A stretch of DNA of 64,000 bases. Origin: Corynebacterium sp. HMSC036D02 (GTDB taxonomy: Bacteria > Actinomycetota > Actinomycetes > Mycobacteriales > Mycobacteriaceae). The stretch covers positions 62,385 through 126,384 of the forward strand of contig NZ_KV827705.1 of assembly GCF_001836165.1 (NCBI RefSeq), read 5' to 3'. The notes below the pieces were generated by a model. The model was given only the letters and a program-made list of their open reading frames with translations, was not told where the DNA came from and ran no database searches. Within the stretch, counting starts at the first letter, position 1, and each line of letters begins with the position of its first letter. The translations under genes and the position numbers were made by a program. This document shows positions 45,336 to 54,710 of the stretch, one piece after another.

Positions 45336-46533
45336 GTTCCAGCCAAGCAAGTTGGGGTTAATCTCCGCAATCTTGCAATCGAATGTCGATAAGAAATCAA
45401 AGCCGGATGAACCCGCTGTCGAACTGTGCAATTACACGGACGTTTACTACAACGACACAATCACAGCGGATTTAGCTTTCATGAAAGCAACCGCTTCCCC
45501 GGATCAGATTGAGAGGCTCCGGTTGTCCGAGGGTGATGTCATTATCACAAAGGACTCCGAAACAGCGGATGATATCGGCATCCCTGCATACGTAGATTCA
45601 ACTCATGATTCGCTCGTCTGTGGTTATCACTTGACAATTCTTCGTGCTCATCCCCAAAAAGCTTTCCCAAAGTTTCTCTACTATTCGATGCTCACTAGGG
45701 AGACCGGCGAATACTGGGAAAAGCGAGCAAACGGAGTTACTCGTGTCTCGATTCCCCAGCAAGTAGTTTCGTCATTGACAATTCCACTTCCCAATCTCGA
45801 GACCCAGCACCGTATCGCGGATTACCTCGATAAGGAAATCAGCGAGATGGACGCGATGATCGAAGAGTTCAAGGAGCTGGTCCGGAATCTCCGTGCTAGA
45901 AAGCCAATGCTAATCGACAACCTCCTTGCGGGTTTCCCGGTCGCACCATTAGCACTTTCCTGGAAGGTAGTCGATTGCCTTCACATTACAGCTCCTTTTA
46001 TTGACAGTGGTAAAAACTATTTGGTGAGTATTGAGCAACTCGGTTCCGAGGATCTCATCTTGGATGGTGCAAATCGAACAGATAGCGGTACCTTCTCGAA
46101 CTTGCGGGAGGGCGAACGAAAGCCCTCCCCAGGTGACGTGATCATGAGTCGAAATGCAAGTGTTGGAAAATCATCAATTGTAAAGGAGTCTGACCCACCA
46201 ATTGCGTTAGGGCAGGATGTGGTGATTTTCAAAAACAACGAAAAGAACGACTCTCGTCTACTGTTTTACTTTCTGCAATCCAATGCACTTAAGCAAACAG
46301 TCGATATGAATACAGTAGGTTCCACTCTGAAGCGGATAAATGTGAGTTCCATCAAATCTCTTCCTTATCCGGTTCTGGCTTTAGAAGTGCAGCAGTCGAT
46401 CGCTGATCGATTGCGACGAGAAACCTCCAAAATGGACTCCCTCATCGAGGAATCCACTCGACTCATCGAGAACCTGAAAGCACGTAAGACAGCTCTGATC
46501 ACTGAAGTCGTTACCGGGCGAAAAGAGGTCTAA
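45328..46533 (+). CDS. hsdS: Type I restriction specificity subunit (HsdS)
   Basis: 401 residues from ATG 45328, with GGGGAGG before it. It recognises the two halves of the target site. Two target recognition domains (about 10-150 and 210-355) each lead into a conserved spacer helix: HRIADYLDKEISEMDAMIEE and the similar region QSIADRLRRETSKMDSLIEE. This two-repeat structure is complete, so a bipartite target is expected. The second domain region is notably AT-rich. hsdR begins two bases after the stop. Confidence 0.93.
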   Translation: MTEFQPSKLGLISAILQSNVDKKSKPDEPAVELCNYTDVYYNDTITADLAFMKATASPDQIERLRLSEGDVIITKDSETADDIGIPAYVDSTHDSLVCGYHLTILRAHPQKAFPKFLYYSMLTRETGEYWEKRANGVTRVSIPQQVVSSLTIPLPNLETQHRIADYLDKEISEMDAMIEEFKELVRNLRARKPMLIDNLLAGFPVAPLALSWKVVDCLHITAPFIDSGKNYLVSIEQLGSEDLILDGANRTDSGTFSNLREGERKPSPGDVIMSRNASVGKSSIVKESDPPIALGQDVVIFKNNEKNDSRLLFYFLQSNALKQTVDMNTVGSTLKRINVSSIKSLPYPVLALEVQQSIADRLRRETSKMDSLIEESTRLIENLKARKTALITEVVTGRKEV

Positions 46534-46535
46534 TC

Positions 46536-49500
46536 ATGGTGAACCCAGTCCACGAAGAAGCAATGGAAGAGACTATCTGTCGAGCCCTCAATAACCAAGG
46601 CTGGATTTGGAATAAGGGAGACAACGACAAGGGTTTCTCCCCCGAACTGGGATTGTTTCCTGAAGACGTGCTCCACTGGCTGAAAGCCCAGTACCCCGAG
46701 AAATATGAGCGGGCTATCCCGCCGACTGCGAACGACGCGGAACGTCAGTCCCGCGAACGCCGACTGCTCAATCGCCTGAAAAAAGAGCTCGATTCCACTC
46801 CGCTGTTGGACGGAATCAGTAAAAAAGTCAATGGTGGACTTCTCGGCACTTTGCGAGATGGTTTCTCATTCACCCAGACGGATCTTGGCACCGTCAATTT
46901 CCCGGACATGGCGGGATTCTTCCCTTACGACCCGGCGAAAACGGACGTTATCGAGAAGGCGAAAGACAACCGCCTACGTGTGCTCCAACAAGTACACTTC
47001 GAAAAAGGTGACGGTAATGAAATTGACCTTGTTTTGTTGGTCAATGGAATTCCCGTCATCACGATGGAACTCAAGACAGACAACACTCAAACCATCGATG
47101 ATGCTGTTCGTCAGTACAGGCAGGATCGTAAACCGAATAAGGCGAAGCGCCCGCTGCTCAACCCTGGACGCTGCCTTGTCCACTTCGCGGTGTCTTCTCG
47201 CGAGGTCTTGATGACCACCGAGTTGAAGGGTGCGGAAACGGTTTTCCTCCCGTTCAACCAGGGAACCGAAGAAGGGCGCGCGGGCAACCCCGACAACCCG
47301 AAAGGCTATAACGTTTCCTATCTCTGGGAATGGGTCTGCTCGCCGGATCTACTGTTGCGCATCCTAAAGGATTACGCGCTGTGGGAGCCGTCCTCGAAAG
47401 GAAATGAAGGACGCTTAATCTTCCCGCGTTTCCACCAGTTGCGCTCTGTAGAGCGAGTCACCGCCGATGTTGTCGCAAACGGAACAGGCAAGCGCTATCT
47501 CATTCAGCACTCTGCTGGTTCTGGAAAGACAAAAACAATTGCGTGGATGGCGCACCGCGCGAACAAGATGATCCACACGGACGGCACGAAACTGTTTGAT
47601 TGTGTCATCGTCGTGACTGACCGCACTGTACTGGATAAAAACGTCGCTGATGGGCTTTCGCTACTCCAGGCTTCCGAGGGCATGGTCATCAACATCACCA
47701 ACGATGCCACGTCCAAGTCGGAGAAACTCAATCATTATCTAACCCAGGGCAAACGAATTTTATCTTGTACGCTGCAAACCTTCCCCGCGCTGGCGCAGAC
47801 GATTGATCGTTCTCCGAAATTGCGGAACCGCCGCTGGCTGGTGATTATCGATGAAGCACATTCATCCCAGCACGGTAAGGCATCGCGCACGCTTTTAGAG
47901 ACGCTTTCGGATACGCCTGATGAGATCGCGAACGCAGCGTCGCGAGCCGCTGCGGCTTCCGAAACTAGCGAAGATTCGTCGATGGTAGACGCGTCCCACA
48001 ATGACGCACTTACCCCACCCCAGCCAGCCAAGCTTAGCCGCGCCGAAAAAGACAAACTCCAGCAACAACGCGACTCTGCTGTGGCGCGTTCTTCCAATAT
48101 CACCATAGTGGCGCTCACCGCCACACCGAAAGCAAGAACTCTTGCGGTGTTTGGTGAACCCGAACCGGATAACCCGGACAAGCGCGTGGCATTTGATCTC
48201 TATTCCATGGCGCAGGCAATCGATGAACACTTCATTCTGGATGTGCTCCAGAACTACATTTCGCTGAACCTGTACGCCAGGATTGAGGACAAGCTCGGGC
48301 GCGAAGATGAGGTCAATCTTGGTGAAGCCAAGTCCGCTCTCAAGCAGTTCGTTCGCTCCCACGAGAAGTCCATCCATTCCAAGGCACAAGTTGCCGTCGA
48401 ACACTTCCACAACAACGTGCGCAGCCTGCTTGGGTCCACAGCCAAAGCAATGGTGGTCTGCGATGACCGTATGAGCGCATACAGCTGGTTTAGAGCGGTG
48501 CAAGACGTAATCCAGGCTGACCCGAAGTATCGAGGGCTTGAAGCACTCGTGGCGTTTTCCGGATCGTTGAATGTTTCGAAAGATCCGGACGTGGAAGAAC
48601 TTGTCACCGAATTCTCGCTCAATAATGAGAACGCGCCTGAGGGTAAACGCCGCATGGAGACCACCAAGATGTTTGATGGTGAGTCCTACAAATTCTTGAT
48701 CGTGGCGAATAAGTATCAAACTGGATTTGATGAACCACGTCTTTCCGCCATGTACGTGGATAAGCCACTATCTGGGGTCATGGCGGTACAGACGCTATCT
48801 CGACTGAACCGCACACTTCCGGTGAAGAAGAAATCCAAGACCTACGTGGTCGATTTCATCAATGACCCCGAGACAATCCTGCACGCATTCCAGCCGTACT
48901 ACTCACAAGCGTCTATCGACACTGACGTTGATCCCAACGTGCTCAGCGATTTGGCTCGGATTCTGGATACCTCGCAATTCTATGACGTGAGAGAAATGGA
49001 AGCCCTCGCCAACGTGGTCATGGACCCGGGTGTGGACGTGAAGAAGAAGGACAGCCTCATCCGTATCGGTATTGACCCCGTTGTGACGCGCTGGACGGAT
49101 TTCTATCTAGATGCTCTCTTCACTCGAAACAAGGAGAATGAAGCCGTAGCGACGGATTTTCGCGCCAACTTGGTCAAGTACGTTCACGCTTGGGATTTCT
49201 TAAGCCAGTTCATTGACTTCCAGGATGTGCGTTTACATAAACGTGCGATCTTCGCTGATCTCCTCGTTCGCAACCTCAAGCTAGGTAAGAAGGAACGCGT
49301 GGACGATTACGTCACCGGCGTGGATGTTGTCGCCACAGCGGTGACTGGGGATTTGGATAAATCAGCAAATTTGGAGCTCAAAACTGAGGATTCTCGTGCA
49401 CCATTGCCGGTGCCTGGGTTCGACGGGCGTGTGTCTACCGGTGGCGCGGCTGATCCGTTACAAGGGGCGTTTCGCCAAGCAGTGGAACAGGTCAATGAGT

Positions 49501-50075
49501 TGTTCGCTGCTGCTGGGATCGACATGTCAAACTCGGCGAATACCCGCATGGTCCACGGCGTATGGGAGGCACTCGCCAAGGACGATGAAGTAGAAGTACT
49601 CGCCACAAAGAATCCGATGGAAGCACTCGCGAAATCTCCGAAAATGCGCGATAAGGTACTCACTGCAGTCTTAGGCGCGGGCGCTGACAGTGATAAGTTC
49701 ACCAACCTGATTCTTGGTGGTGAGGACGCGCTGAGTGTGTTGACTGCCGCTATGGCACGCTTGGCGGTGGCTGCCATGGAGGATAAGGCGGATGGTATTG
49801 CGCTGCCAGATGAAAGTCTGGTCAATGAGCCAGTATCCGCAACAGATGCATTTCAACATGCTCGTCGTATCCAGGATCTGCTTGACGTGATGTTAATGCA
49901 CGCGGGCAATTCACAAGTTGAAGACCAATTTGCGCAGGTGCTAGACGCCGCCCTTGTCTCGCGCGGAAGCTCTAATGTTTTTGAGGTCGTCCGTACAGAG
50001 TTCATGGAACGGTCACTGCCTGTGGACGGAAACTTCTATCAAAGCGTGGTGATGTACGCCGTGGAAAACTACTAA
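46536..50075 (+). CDS. hsdR: Type I restriction endonuclease and translocase subunit (HsdR)
   Basis: 1,179 residues. The N-terminal nuclease has the PD-(D/E)xK core as GNEIDLVLLVNG and ITMELKTDN. The superfamily 2 translocase follows: Walker A in QHSAGSGKTKT, the DEAH box in IIDEAHSSQHG, motif III in ALTATPKA, and motif VI in QTLSRLNRT. All key residues are intact, so the enzyme looks functional. GAGG lies 9-12 bases before the ATG. It completes the hsdM-hsdS-hsdR operon, which is inserted between two core genes. Confidence 0.95.
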   Translation: MVNPVHEEAMEETICRALNNQGWIWNKGDNDKGFSPELGLFPEDVLHWLKAQYPEKYERAIPPTANDAERQSRERRLLNRLKKELDSTPLLDGISKKVNGGLLGTLRDGFSFTQTDLGTVNFPDMAGFFPYDPAKTDVIEKAKDNRLRVLQQVHFEKGDGNEIDLVLLVNGIPVITMELKTDNTQTIDDAVRQYRQDRKPNKAKRPLLNPGRCLVHFAVSSREVLMTTELKGAETVFLPFNQGTEEGRAGNPDNPKGYNVSYLWEWVCSPDLLLRILKDYALWEPSSKGNEGRLIFPRFHQLRSVERVTADVVANGTGKRYLIQHSAGSGKTKTIAWMAHRANKMIHTDGTKLFDCVIVVTDRTVLDKNVADGLSLLQASEGMVINITNDATSKSEKLNHYLTQGKRILSCTLQTFPALAQTIDRSPKLRNRRWLVIIDEAHSSQHGKASRTLLETLSDTPDEIANAASRAAAASETSEDSSMVDASHNDALTPPQPAKLSRAEKDKLQQQRDSAVARSSNITIVALTATPKARTLAVFGEPEPDNPDKRVAFDLYSMAQAIDEHFILDVLQNYISLNLYARIEDKLGREDEVNLGEAKSALKQFVRSHEKSIHSKAQVAVEHFHNNVRSLLGSTAKAMVVCDDRMSAYSWFRAVQDVIQADPKYRGLEALVAFSGSLNVSKDPDVEELVTEFSLNNENAPEGKRRMETTKMFDGESYKFLIVANKYQTGFDEPRLSAMYVDKPLSGVMAVQTLSRLNRTLPVKKKSKTYVVDFINDPETILHAFQPYYSQASIDTDVDPNVLSDLARILDTSQFYDVREMEALANVVMDPGVDVKKKDSLIRIGIDPVVTRWTDFYLDALFTRNKENEAVATDFRANLVKYVHAWDFLSQFIDFQDVRLHKRAIFADLLVRNLKLGKKERVDDYVTGVDVVATAVTGDLDKSANLELKTEDSRAPLPVPGFDGRVSTGGAADPLQGAFRQAVEQVNELFAAAGIDMSNSANTRMVHGVWEALAKDDEVEVLATKNPMEALAKSPKMRDKVLTAVLGAGADSDKFTNLILGGEDALSVLTAAMARLAVAAMEDKADGIALPDESLVNEPVSATDAFQHARRIQDLLDVMLMHAGNSQVEDQFAQVLDAALVSRGSSNVFEVVRTEFMERSLPVDGNFYQSVVMYAVENY

Positions 50076-50244
50076 CCAAACAACTAGGCCCTAAATACGT
50101 CAGACTGAGAACTCCCTTCCCTTCATCGTGGAAGGGAAGCGGGAAACGTCGCCAAGCGCCGGCGCCCGCTCTGGCGCCCCTTTGCCTCCCATTCTCCTGC
50201 CCCTCACCTCCCCCACTCGGGCCGCCGCTCAGGCCCAAACGCCA

Positions 50245-50300
50245 ACAACCCCCACCTCCTCACATGGTCTCCCATGTGCCTGTTTGGAGGTAGGGGTTGT
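50245..50300. terminator. Stem-loop between convergent hsdR and the sdh-linked gene
   Basis: ACAACC-CCCACCTCC pairs with GGAGGTAGGGGTTGT with small bulges; an inner hairpin CACATGG/CCCATGTG sits in the loop. It probably terminates transcription from one or both sides. The rest of 50076-50347 holds no gene I can support; it is rich in C and A and carries a shorter repeat (CTTCCC/GGGAAG) near 50115-50140. Confidence 0.6.
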
Positions 50301-50347
50301 GGTGGTGTCAGTACAGAAACTTAGGCGTTCAACGTCCTAGGAGGTGC

Positions 50348-50719
50348 CTAGTTGATGCGGCCGGTTTCCTTGCGGTACTGGCGGTAGTAGCGGCGGCCAT
50401 ACTTGACGGAGCCGACGGCGAGGATGGCAACAACGACGAGCGCGATAGCGCCGACGATGATGTTGATTTGGTAGTCAGCACCGGCGGTGCCCTGCGGGTA
50501 GAGCCACGTACCGAGGCCCCAAATGAGGATGCCGGCTGCCGGCAGCATCGAGAGGACCAAGCCCATGCCTACCCAGGTGGAGGTGCGCAGCAAAGAAGAG
50601 TGCGGTGCACCGTAAGAAACGGGGTCATATCCCTCGATGTAGGAGTCCTGAATCTTACCGGAGAACTCCGGGTAGGTCTCGCTGTGGTGATCAGCAACTG
50701 CCGGGTTGAGGTCGCTCAT
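50348..50719 (-). CDS. Membrane protein downstream of sdhB
   Basis: 123 residues. The first 45 are polar (with SETYPEFSGKIQDSYIEGYDPVSYG), and two hydrophobic helices follow (about 49-72 and 83-105), ending in a basic tail (KYGRRYYRQYRKETG). It lies 47 bases after sdhB on the same strand. A similar membrane protein follows sdhB in C. glutamicum (from memory), so it may belong to the succinate dehydrogenase operon. It has no heme- or quinone-binding motif that I can see; function unknown. Confidence 0.75.
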   Translation of the reverse strand: MSDLNPAVADHHSETYPEFSGKIQDSYIEGYDPVSYGAPHSSLLRTSTWVGMGLVLSMLPAAGILIWGLGTWLYPQGTAGADYQINIIVGAIALVVVAILAVGSVKYGRRYYRQYRKETGRIN

Positions 50720-50766
50720 GGCTGAAACTTTCTCTCGTTCCTGTTAATCCTGTGAATGACTATAGC

Positions 50767-51516
50767 TTAGTCGTCCTTGCCGCGGAAAGCAGCACGTGCA
50801 CGTTCGCGGGTAACCGCAGAAACCGCGGTCAGCGGCACACCAGCCGGGCACACGTCGGCGCACTCGCCGTAGAGCGAGCAGTGGCCGAAGTTCTGCTCCA
50901 GATCGTCCACCATGTTGCGTGCGCGGCGGCCACGCTCTTCCTTGCCCAGCGGCATGAGGGAGAGGTGAACCAGCTTGGCGCCGGTGAACAGGTGAGCAGC
51001 ACCGTTCGGGCAGGATGCCACACAGGCACCGCAGCCGATGCAGGCAGCGTGGTCCAGAGCGTACTCGGAGGTCTCGTGGTTGACGTGCAGAGTGTCAGCG
51101 TCCGGAGCGGTACCCGCATCCATGGACACGTAGCCGCCCTGCTCCATGACGTGGTCCAGCTTGGCGCGGTCCACGATCATGTCCTTGATGACCGGGTAGG
51201 CAGCAGAGCGGAAAGGCTCCAGCTTGATGGTGTCGCCATCCTTGAACTGGAAGAGGCGCTGCTGGCAGGCCGGGGTGTTCTGTCCCGGGCCGTGTGGACG
51301 GCCATTGACCAGGAGGCCACAGGTACCGCAGATACCCTCACGGCAGTCGGAAGCGAATGCGAACGGCTCCTTGCCGGCCTCAATGAGGCCGTCGTTGACG
51401 TGGTCGAGCAACTCCAGGATGGACATCTGCTCGGCGGCGTCGTCAACCTGCACGGTTTCGAACTTGCCTTCTTGCGTCGGTCCGGCTTGACGCCAGATCT
51501 CAAGTGTCAGTTTCAT
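50767..51516 (-). CDS. sdhB: Succinate dehydrogenase iron-sulfur subunit
   Basis: 249 residues. It passes electrons from the flavin to the quinone site through three clusters. The [2Fe-2S] ligands are in CREGICGTCG with a later Cys in GQNTPAC; the [4Fe-4S] ligands in CIGCGACVASCP; the [3Fe-4S] group in CSLYGECADVCP. The start overlaps sdhA by one base. It is the third gene of sdhCAB. Confidence 0.96.
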   Translation of the reverse strand: MKLTLEIWRQAGPTQEGKFETVQVDDAAEQMSILELLDHVNDGLIEAGKEPFAFASDCREGICGTCGLLVNGRPHGPGQNTPACQQRLFQFKDGDTIKLEPFRSAAYPVIKDMIVDRAKLDHVMEQGGYVSMDAGTAPDADTLHVNHETSEYALDHAACIGCGACVASCPNGAAHLFTGAKLVHLSLMPLGKEERGRRARNMVDDLEQNFGHCSLYGECADVCPAGVPLTAVSAVTRERARAAFRGKDD

Positions 51517-53537
51517 TACTTGTAGTTCCTTGTCATCAGCGGGATCGAATCAAAGTACAGCGGCTCAGCGTGGCGGATGAACTCGCCCTCAGCGGCGCCC
51601 GGCTCCCATGCGGAAACGAAGCACCAGTTCTCGTCATCACGCTCGGCCTCGCCGTCCTCGGAGAGGTGGTCATCACGGAAGTGAGCACCACAGGACTCGT
51701 CGCGGTCAAGGGCGTCAATACACATGAGCTCGCCCAGGTCGATGTAGTCAGCAACACGCAGACCGTACTCGAGAACCTGGTTCATGTCGTTGGCGTCGCC
51801 AGTAATGCGGACGTTAGCCCAGAATTCCTTGCGCAGTGCGCGTACCTTCTCGATGGCAACCTTGAGGTCCTCGACGTTACGGGACACGCCACAACCCCAG
51901 TAGAGGATGTCACCCAGCTGGCGGTGGTAGTACGCCGGGCCGTGCGGATCCTGACCCTGGATGGACATGAGGCGGTCGATGCGAGCCTGTGCGCGAGCGA
52001 CAGTCTCGTTGGCCTCTGCCGAGTCCTCAGCCAGCTTGGCCTCACCCAGGTGGTGAGCCAGGTAGTTCGGGATGGTGAACGGCAGGGTAAACCAGCCATC
52101 AACGGAAGCGGACAGCAGGGAGTTAGCACCCAGGCGGTTCGCACCGTGGTAGGTCCAGGAGCACTCACCGGCGGCGAAGAGGCCGTCGATGGTGGTCATC
52201 TCGTTGAAGTCCGTCCACAGGCCACCCATGGTGAAGTGGCAGGTCGGAGCGATACGCATCGGGGTCTCATAAGCGGACTCACCAATGGCCTCTTCGTACA
52301 TTTCGATGAGGTTGGAATAGCGCTCGCGGATCTTGTCCTTGCCCAGGCGCTCGATGGCGTCGCGGAAGTCCAGGTACACGGAGTTGTGCAGCGGACCAAC
52401 GCCCAGACCCTTGTTGATCTGCTGGGAGATGGCGCGGGAAGCCACGTCACGCGGGACGAGGTTACCGAAGGCCGGGTAGCGGCGCTCCAGGAAGTAATCG
52501 CGCTCCTCTTCCGGAATCTCGTTGGCAGGACGGTCATCCTTCTCCTTGATCGGAGACCAGATGCGGCCGTCGTTACGCAGCGACTCGGACATGAGGATGG
52601 TCTTGGACTGCCACTCGGAGTTCACCGGCAGGCCAGTCGGGTGGAACTGGATGAATGCCGGGGAAGCCAGGTAAGCACCGTTCTCGTACGCACGCATCAT
52701 GGCGCCGGCATTCGAGTTCTTGGCCAGCGTGGACATGTGGTAGACGTTGCCGTAACCACCGGTACCGAGGATAACTGCGTGGCCGGTGAAGGCCTTGAGC
52801 TCGCCGGTGATGAGGTTACGGGTCACGATGCCGCCGGCGCGCTTCTTGTCACCGTCGGTGTAGGTGATGATGTCCTGCAGGTCGTGGTGAGCGAAGAGCT
52901 CCACGTTGCCCAGGCCAATCTGGCGGTAGAGCGCAGACGTGGTGGACAGCTGCAGCTGCTGACCTGTTTGGCCACGGGTGTAGTAGGTACGGGAGACCTG
53001 CACGCCACCGAAGGAACGGGTAGCCAGGGTGCCGCCGTACTCGCGAGCGAACGGAGCGCCAATGGCGTTCATGTGGTCGATGACGCGGATGGACTCATAA
53101 GCCAAGCGCCAGCAGTCGGACTCGCGGCAGCGGTAGTCGCCGCCCTTGACGGTGTCCTTGGTGTGGCGGTAAGCGGAGTCGTTATCCACCTTCTTGTGGC
53201 GAGAGGAGTTCACACCACCCTGCGCAGCAATGGAGTGCGCACGGCGCGGAGAGTCGTGGTAGGTGAAGACCTTCACCTTGTAGCCCAGCTCGCCGAGAGC
53301 AGCCGCCGCGGAACCAGCAGCCAGGCCGGTGCCGACGACGATAATTTCGAACTTACGGCGGTTCAGCGGGGAGACCAGCTCCATGTGGTCCTTCTGGTAG
53401 CTCCACATGTCCTTCATCGGGACGCCGTGCGGCTCGTTGGACTCCAGAATGCGGCCCGGCTTAACGCCCGGGACGATGGACTGCGGGTGCGAGAAGTTCG
53501 GGTGCTCGCGCTTGAGTTCAGTATTCGCGTTAGTCAT
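51516..53537 (-). CDS. sdhA: Succinate dehydrogenase flavoprotein subunit
   Basis: 673 residues, the long form found with menaquinone-reducing enzymes. It oxidises succinate to fumarate with covalent FAD. The dinucleotide motif VVGTGLAAGSAAAALGELG is near residue 47; the FAD-attachment His lies in the HSIAAQGGVNSS segment; the active-site regions are HPTGLP and RLGANSLL. It follows sdhC by 15 bases and overlaps sdhB by one. Confidence 0.96.
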   Translation of the reverse strand: MTNANTELKREHPNFSHPQSIVPGVKPGRILESNEPHGVPMKDMWSYQKDHMELVSPLNRRKFEIIVVGTGLAAGSAAAALGELGYKVKVFTYHDSPRRAHSIAAQGGVNSSRHKKVDNDSAYRHTKDTVKGGDYRCRESDCWRLAYESIRVIDHMNAIGAPFAREYGGTLATRSFGGVQVSRTYYTRGQTGQQLQLSTTSALYRQIGLGNVELFAHHDLQDIITYTDGDKKRAGGIVTRNLITGELKAFTGHAVILGTGGYGNVYHMSTLAKNSNAGAMMRAYENGAYLASPAFIQFHPTGLPVNSEWQSKTILMSESLRNDGRIWSPIKEKDDRPANEIPEEERDYFLERRYPAFGNLVPRDVASRAISQQINKGLGVGPLHNSVYLDFRDAIERLGKDKIRERYSNLIEMYEEAIGESAYETPMRIAPTCHFTMGGLWTDFNEMTTIDGLFAAGECSWTYHGANRLGANSLLSASVDGWFTLPFTIPNYLAHHLGEAKLAEDSAEANETVARAQARIDRLMSIQGQDPHGPAYYHRQLGDILYWGCGVSRNVEDLKVAIEKVRALRKEFWANVRITGDANDMNQVLEYGLRVADYIDLGELMCIDALDRDESCGAHFRDDHLSEDGEAERDDENWCFVSAWEPGAAEGEFIRHAEPLYFDSIPLMTRNYK

Positions 53538-53552
53538 GGGTTCAAAACTCCT

Positions 53553-54308
53553 TTAGCTGACCCAGCCCAGGGCGACGGACAACGGCATAACGATGTTTGC
53601 CAGGCACACGACGGCCGGGACGATGTACGCCAGGATGACAAATACCTCGCGCCACTTAGCACCGGTGATGCCCAGGTCGGAAGCCGCAAGGCGGATACCG
53701 TGGGTCAGGTGCAGGAAGAGGCAGAGCATGGCAACGATGTAGATGATGGTCACCGGCCAGCGGGAGAAGGTAGCGATCATGTTGGCCTTCACTTCACCAT
53801 GAGCGAAAGTCTCCGGAGCGATCGGCTGGACACCCATCGTCAGATCCAGAAGGTGGAAGACGATGAACAGGAGCAGCACGACGCCGGTCACCAGCATGGT
53901 CTTCGTAGCGAAGGAATCCATGCCGCCCATCAGGTTGGTGCGCTTGAACTTACCGCGGGATGCCTTGGAGCGAGCGGTCAGTGCGAAGGCACCGTAAATG
54001 TGGGCGATCACGCAAGCCAGCAAAACGATGCGGATGATCCACAGAAGGTGACCGCTCGGAATCAGCGGGTCACCCATGCTGCGCAGGAATGCACCGTAGG
54101 CATCGAGGGCTTCCTGGCCGTCATGAGCCGGCAGGTAAAGCTTCAAGTTGCCGGCCATGTGCCCCACGACGAAGAGCGCGAAGAACAAACCGGTAATTGC
54201 CATCGTCAGTTTCAAAGCCCAGGACGGAATTCCTGGCTTAGGACGAATCGTTTCATTAGTAATACGGCCGTGAGCGAGGGCTTCACGGTCAGGATTTTTT
54301 ACAGACAT
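53553..54308 (-). CDS. sdhC: Succinate dehydrogenase cytochrome b subunit
   Basis: 251 residues with five predicted membrane helices, so it is the single-anchor, dihaem-type subunit used with menaquinone. Conserved histidines lie in FVVGHMAGN, IAHIYGAF, VFHLLDLT and FLHLTHGI and can ligate two haem b groups. GGAGGTG just before the ATG is a strong ribosome binding site. It is the first gene of the operon and divergent from ramB. Confidence 0.94.
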   Translation of the reverse strand: MSVKNPDREALAHGRITNETIRPKPGIPSWALKLTMAITGLFFALFVVGHMAGNLKLYLPAHDGQEALDAYGAFLRSMGDPLIPSGHLLWIIRIVLLACVIAHIYGAFALTARSKASRGKFKRTNLMGGMDSFATKTMLVTGVVLLLFIVFHLLDLTMGVQPIAPETFAHGEVKANMIATFSRWPVTIIYIVAMLCLFLHLTHGIRLAASDLGITGAKWREVFVILAYIVPAVVCLANIVMPLSVALGWVS

Positions 54309-54710
54309 GACACCTCCATAGTCGTCCTTACCTTACGCAGAACTTCACGCTGACCACTAGTTATCTCTTTGCTTTGCGCACCCCTTCCCCCTCCTATGGC
54401 CCACCGAAAGATTCAAGATAAGGCAAGGATCACCTTAGGTGGTCTATCCCTTTTACCGCTCTACCTTGATCACTTCCCTTTACGCAATATTGACCTTGCG
54501 AAAACATTTCGCGGTTGAGACTTTTGTCACAGGGTGTGGCGCGAGTGACGACCCTACCCCTTTAGGTGTCAAACTTTCGCTTGGTATCCACCCTTCATTG
54601 CCCGCCCAGCACCCTGCCAACACCCCCACTTCGCAGCGGAGTTAAAATACTTCACACATTCCTTGCAAAAATATTGTTATGAGTGAAAGGCACTAGGTAA
54701 TCTAGCTCAC
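54309..54710. promoter_or_regulatory. sdhC-ramB divergent regulatory region
   Basis: A 402-base region without a gene. It holds two adjacent TTTGC cores (54368-54377), a palindrome GATCACC-TTA-GGTGGTC with one mismatch (54428-54444), a perfect inverted repeat GCGAAA-ACA-TTTCGC (54498-54512), and a TTGCAAA at about 54663 near the ramB start. TTTGC is the core I recall for RamB sites, so control of sdhCAB and autoregulation by RamB are plausible; RamA, GlxR and iron regulators also act on sdh in C. glutamicum (known), but I cannot assign their sites here. Confidence 0.5.
54698..54703 (+). promoter_or_regulatory. -10 box of ramB, probably leaderless
   Basis: TAATCT ends seven bases before the ramB ATG, so transcription should start at or within a base or two of the start codon. 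No ribosome binding site lies upstream of this ATG, which agrees with a leaderless message. Confidence 0.5.

Noticed and set aside
51504..54353. Open frame of 949 codons on the plus strand across sdhA and sdhC
   Set aside because: It is antisense to two certain genes, has low-complexity Val/His/Gly composition and no recognisable domain. Shadow of codon bias.
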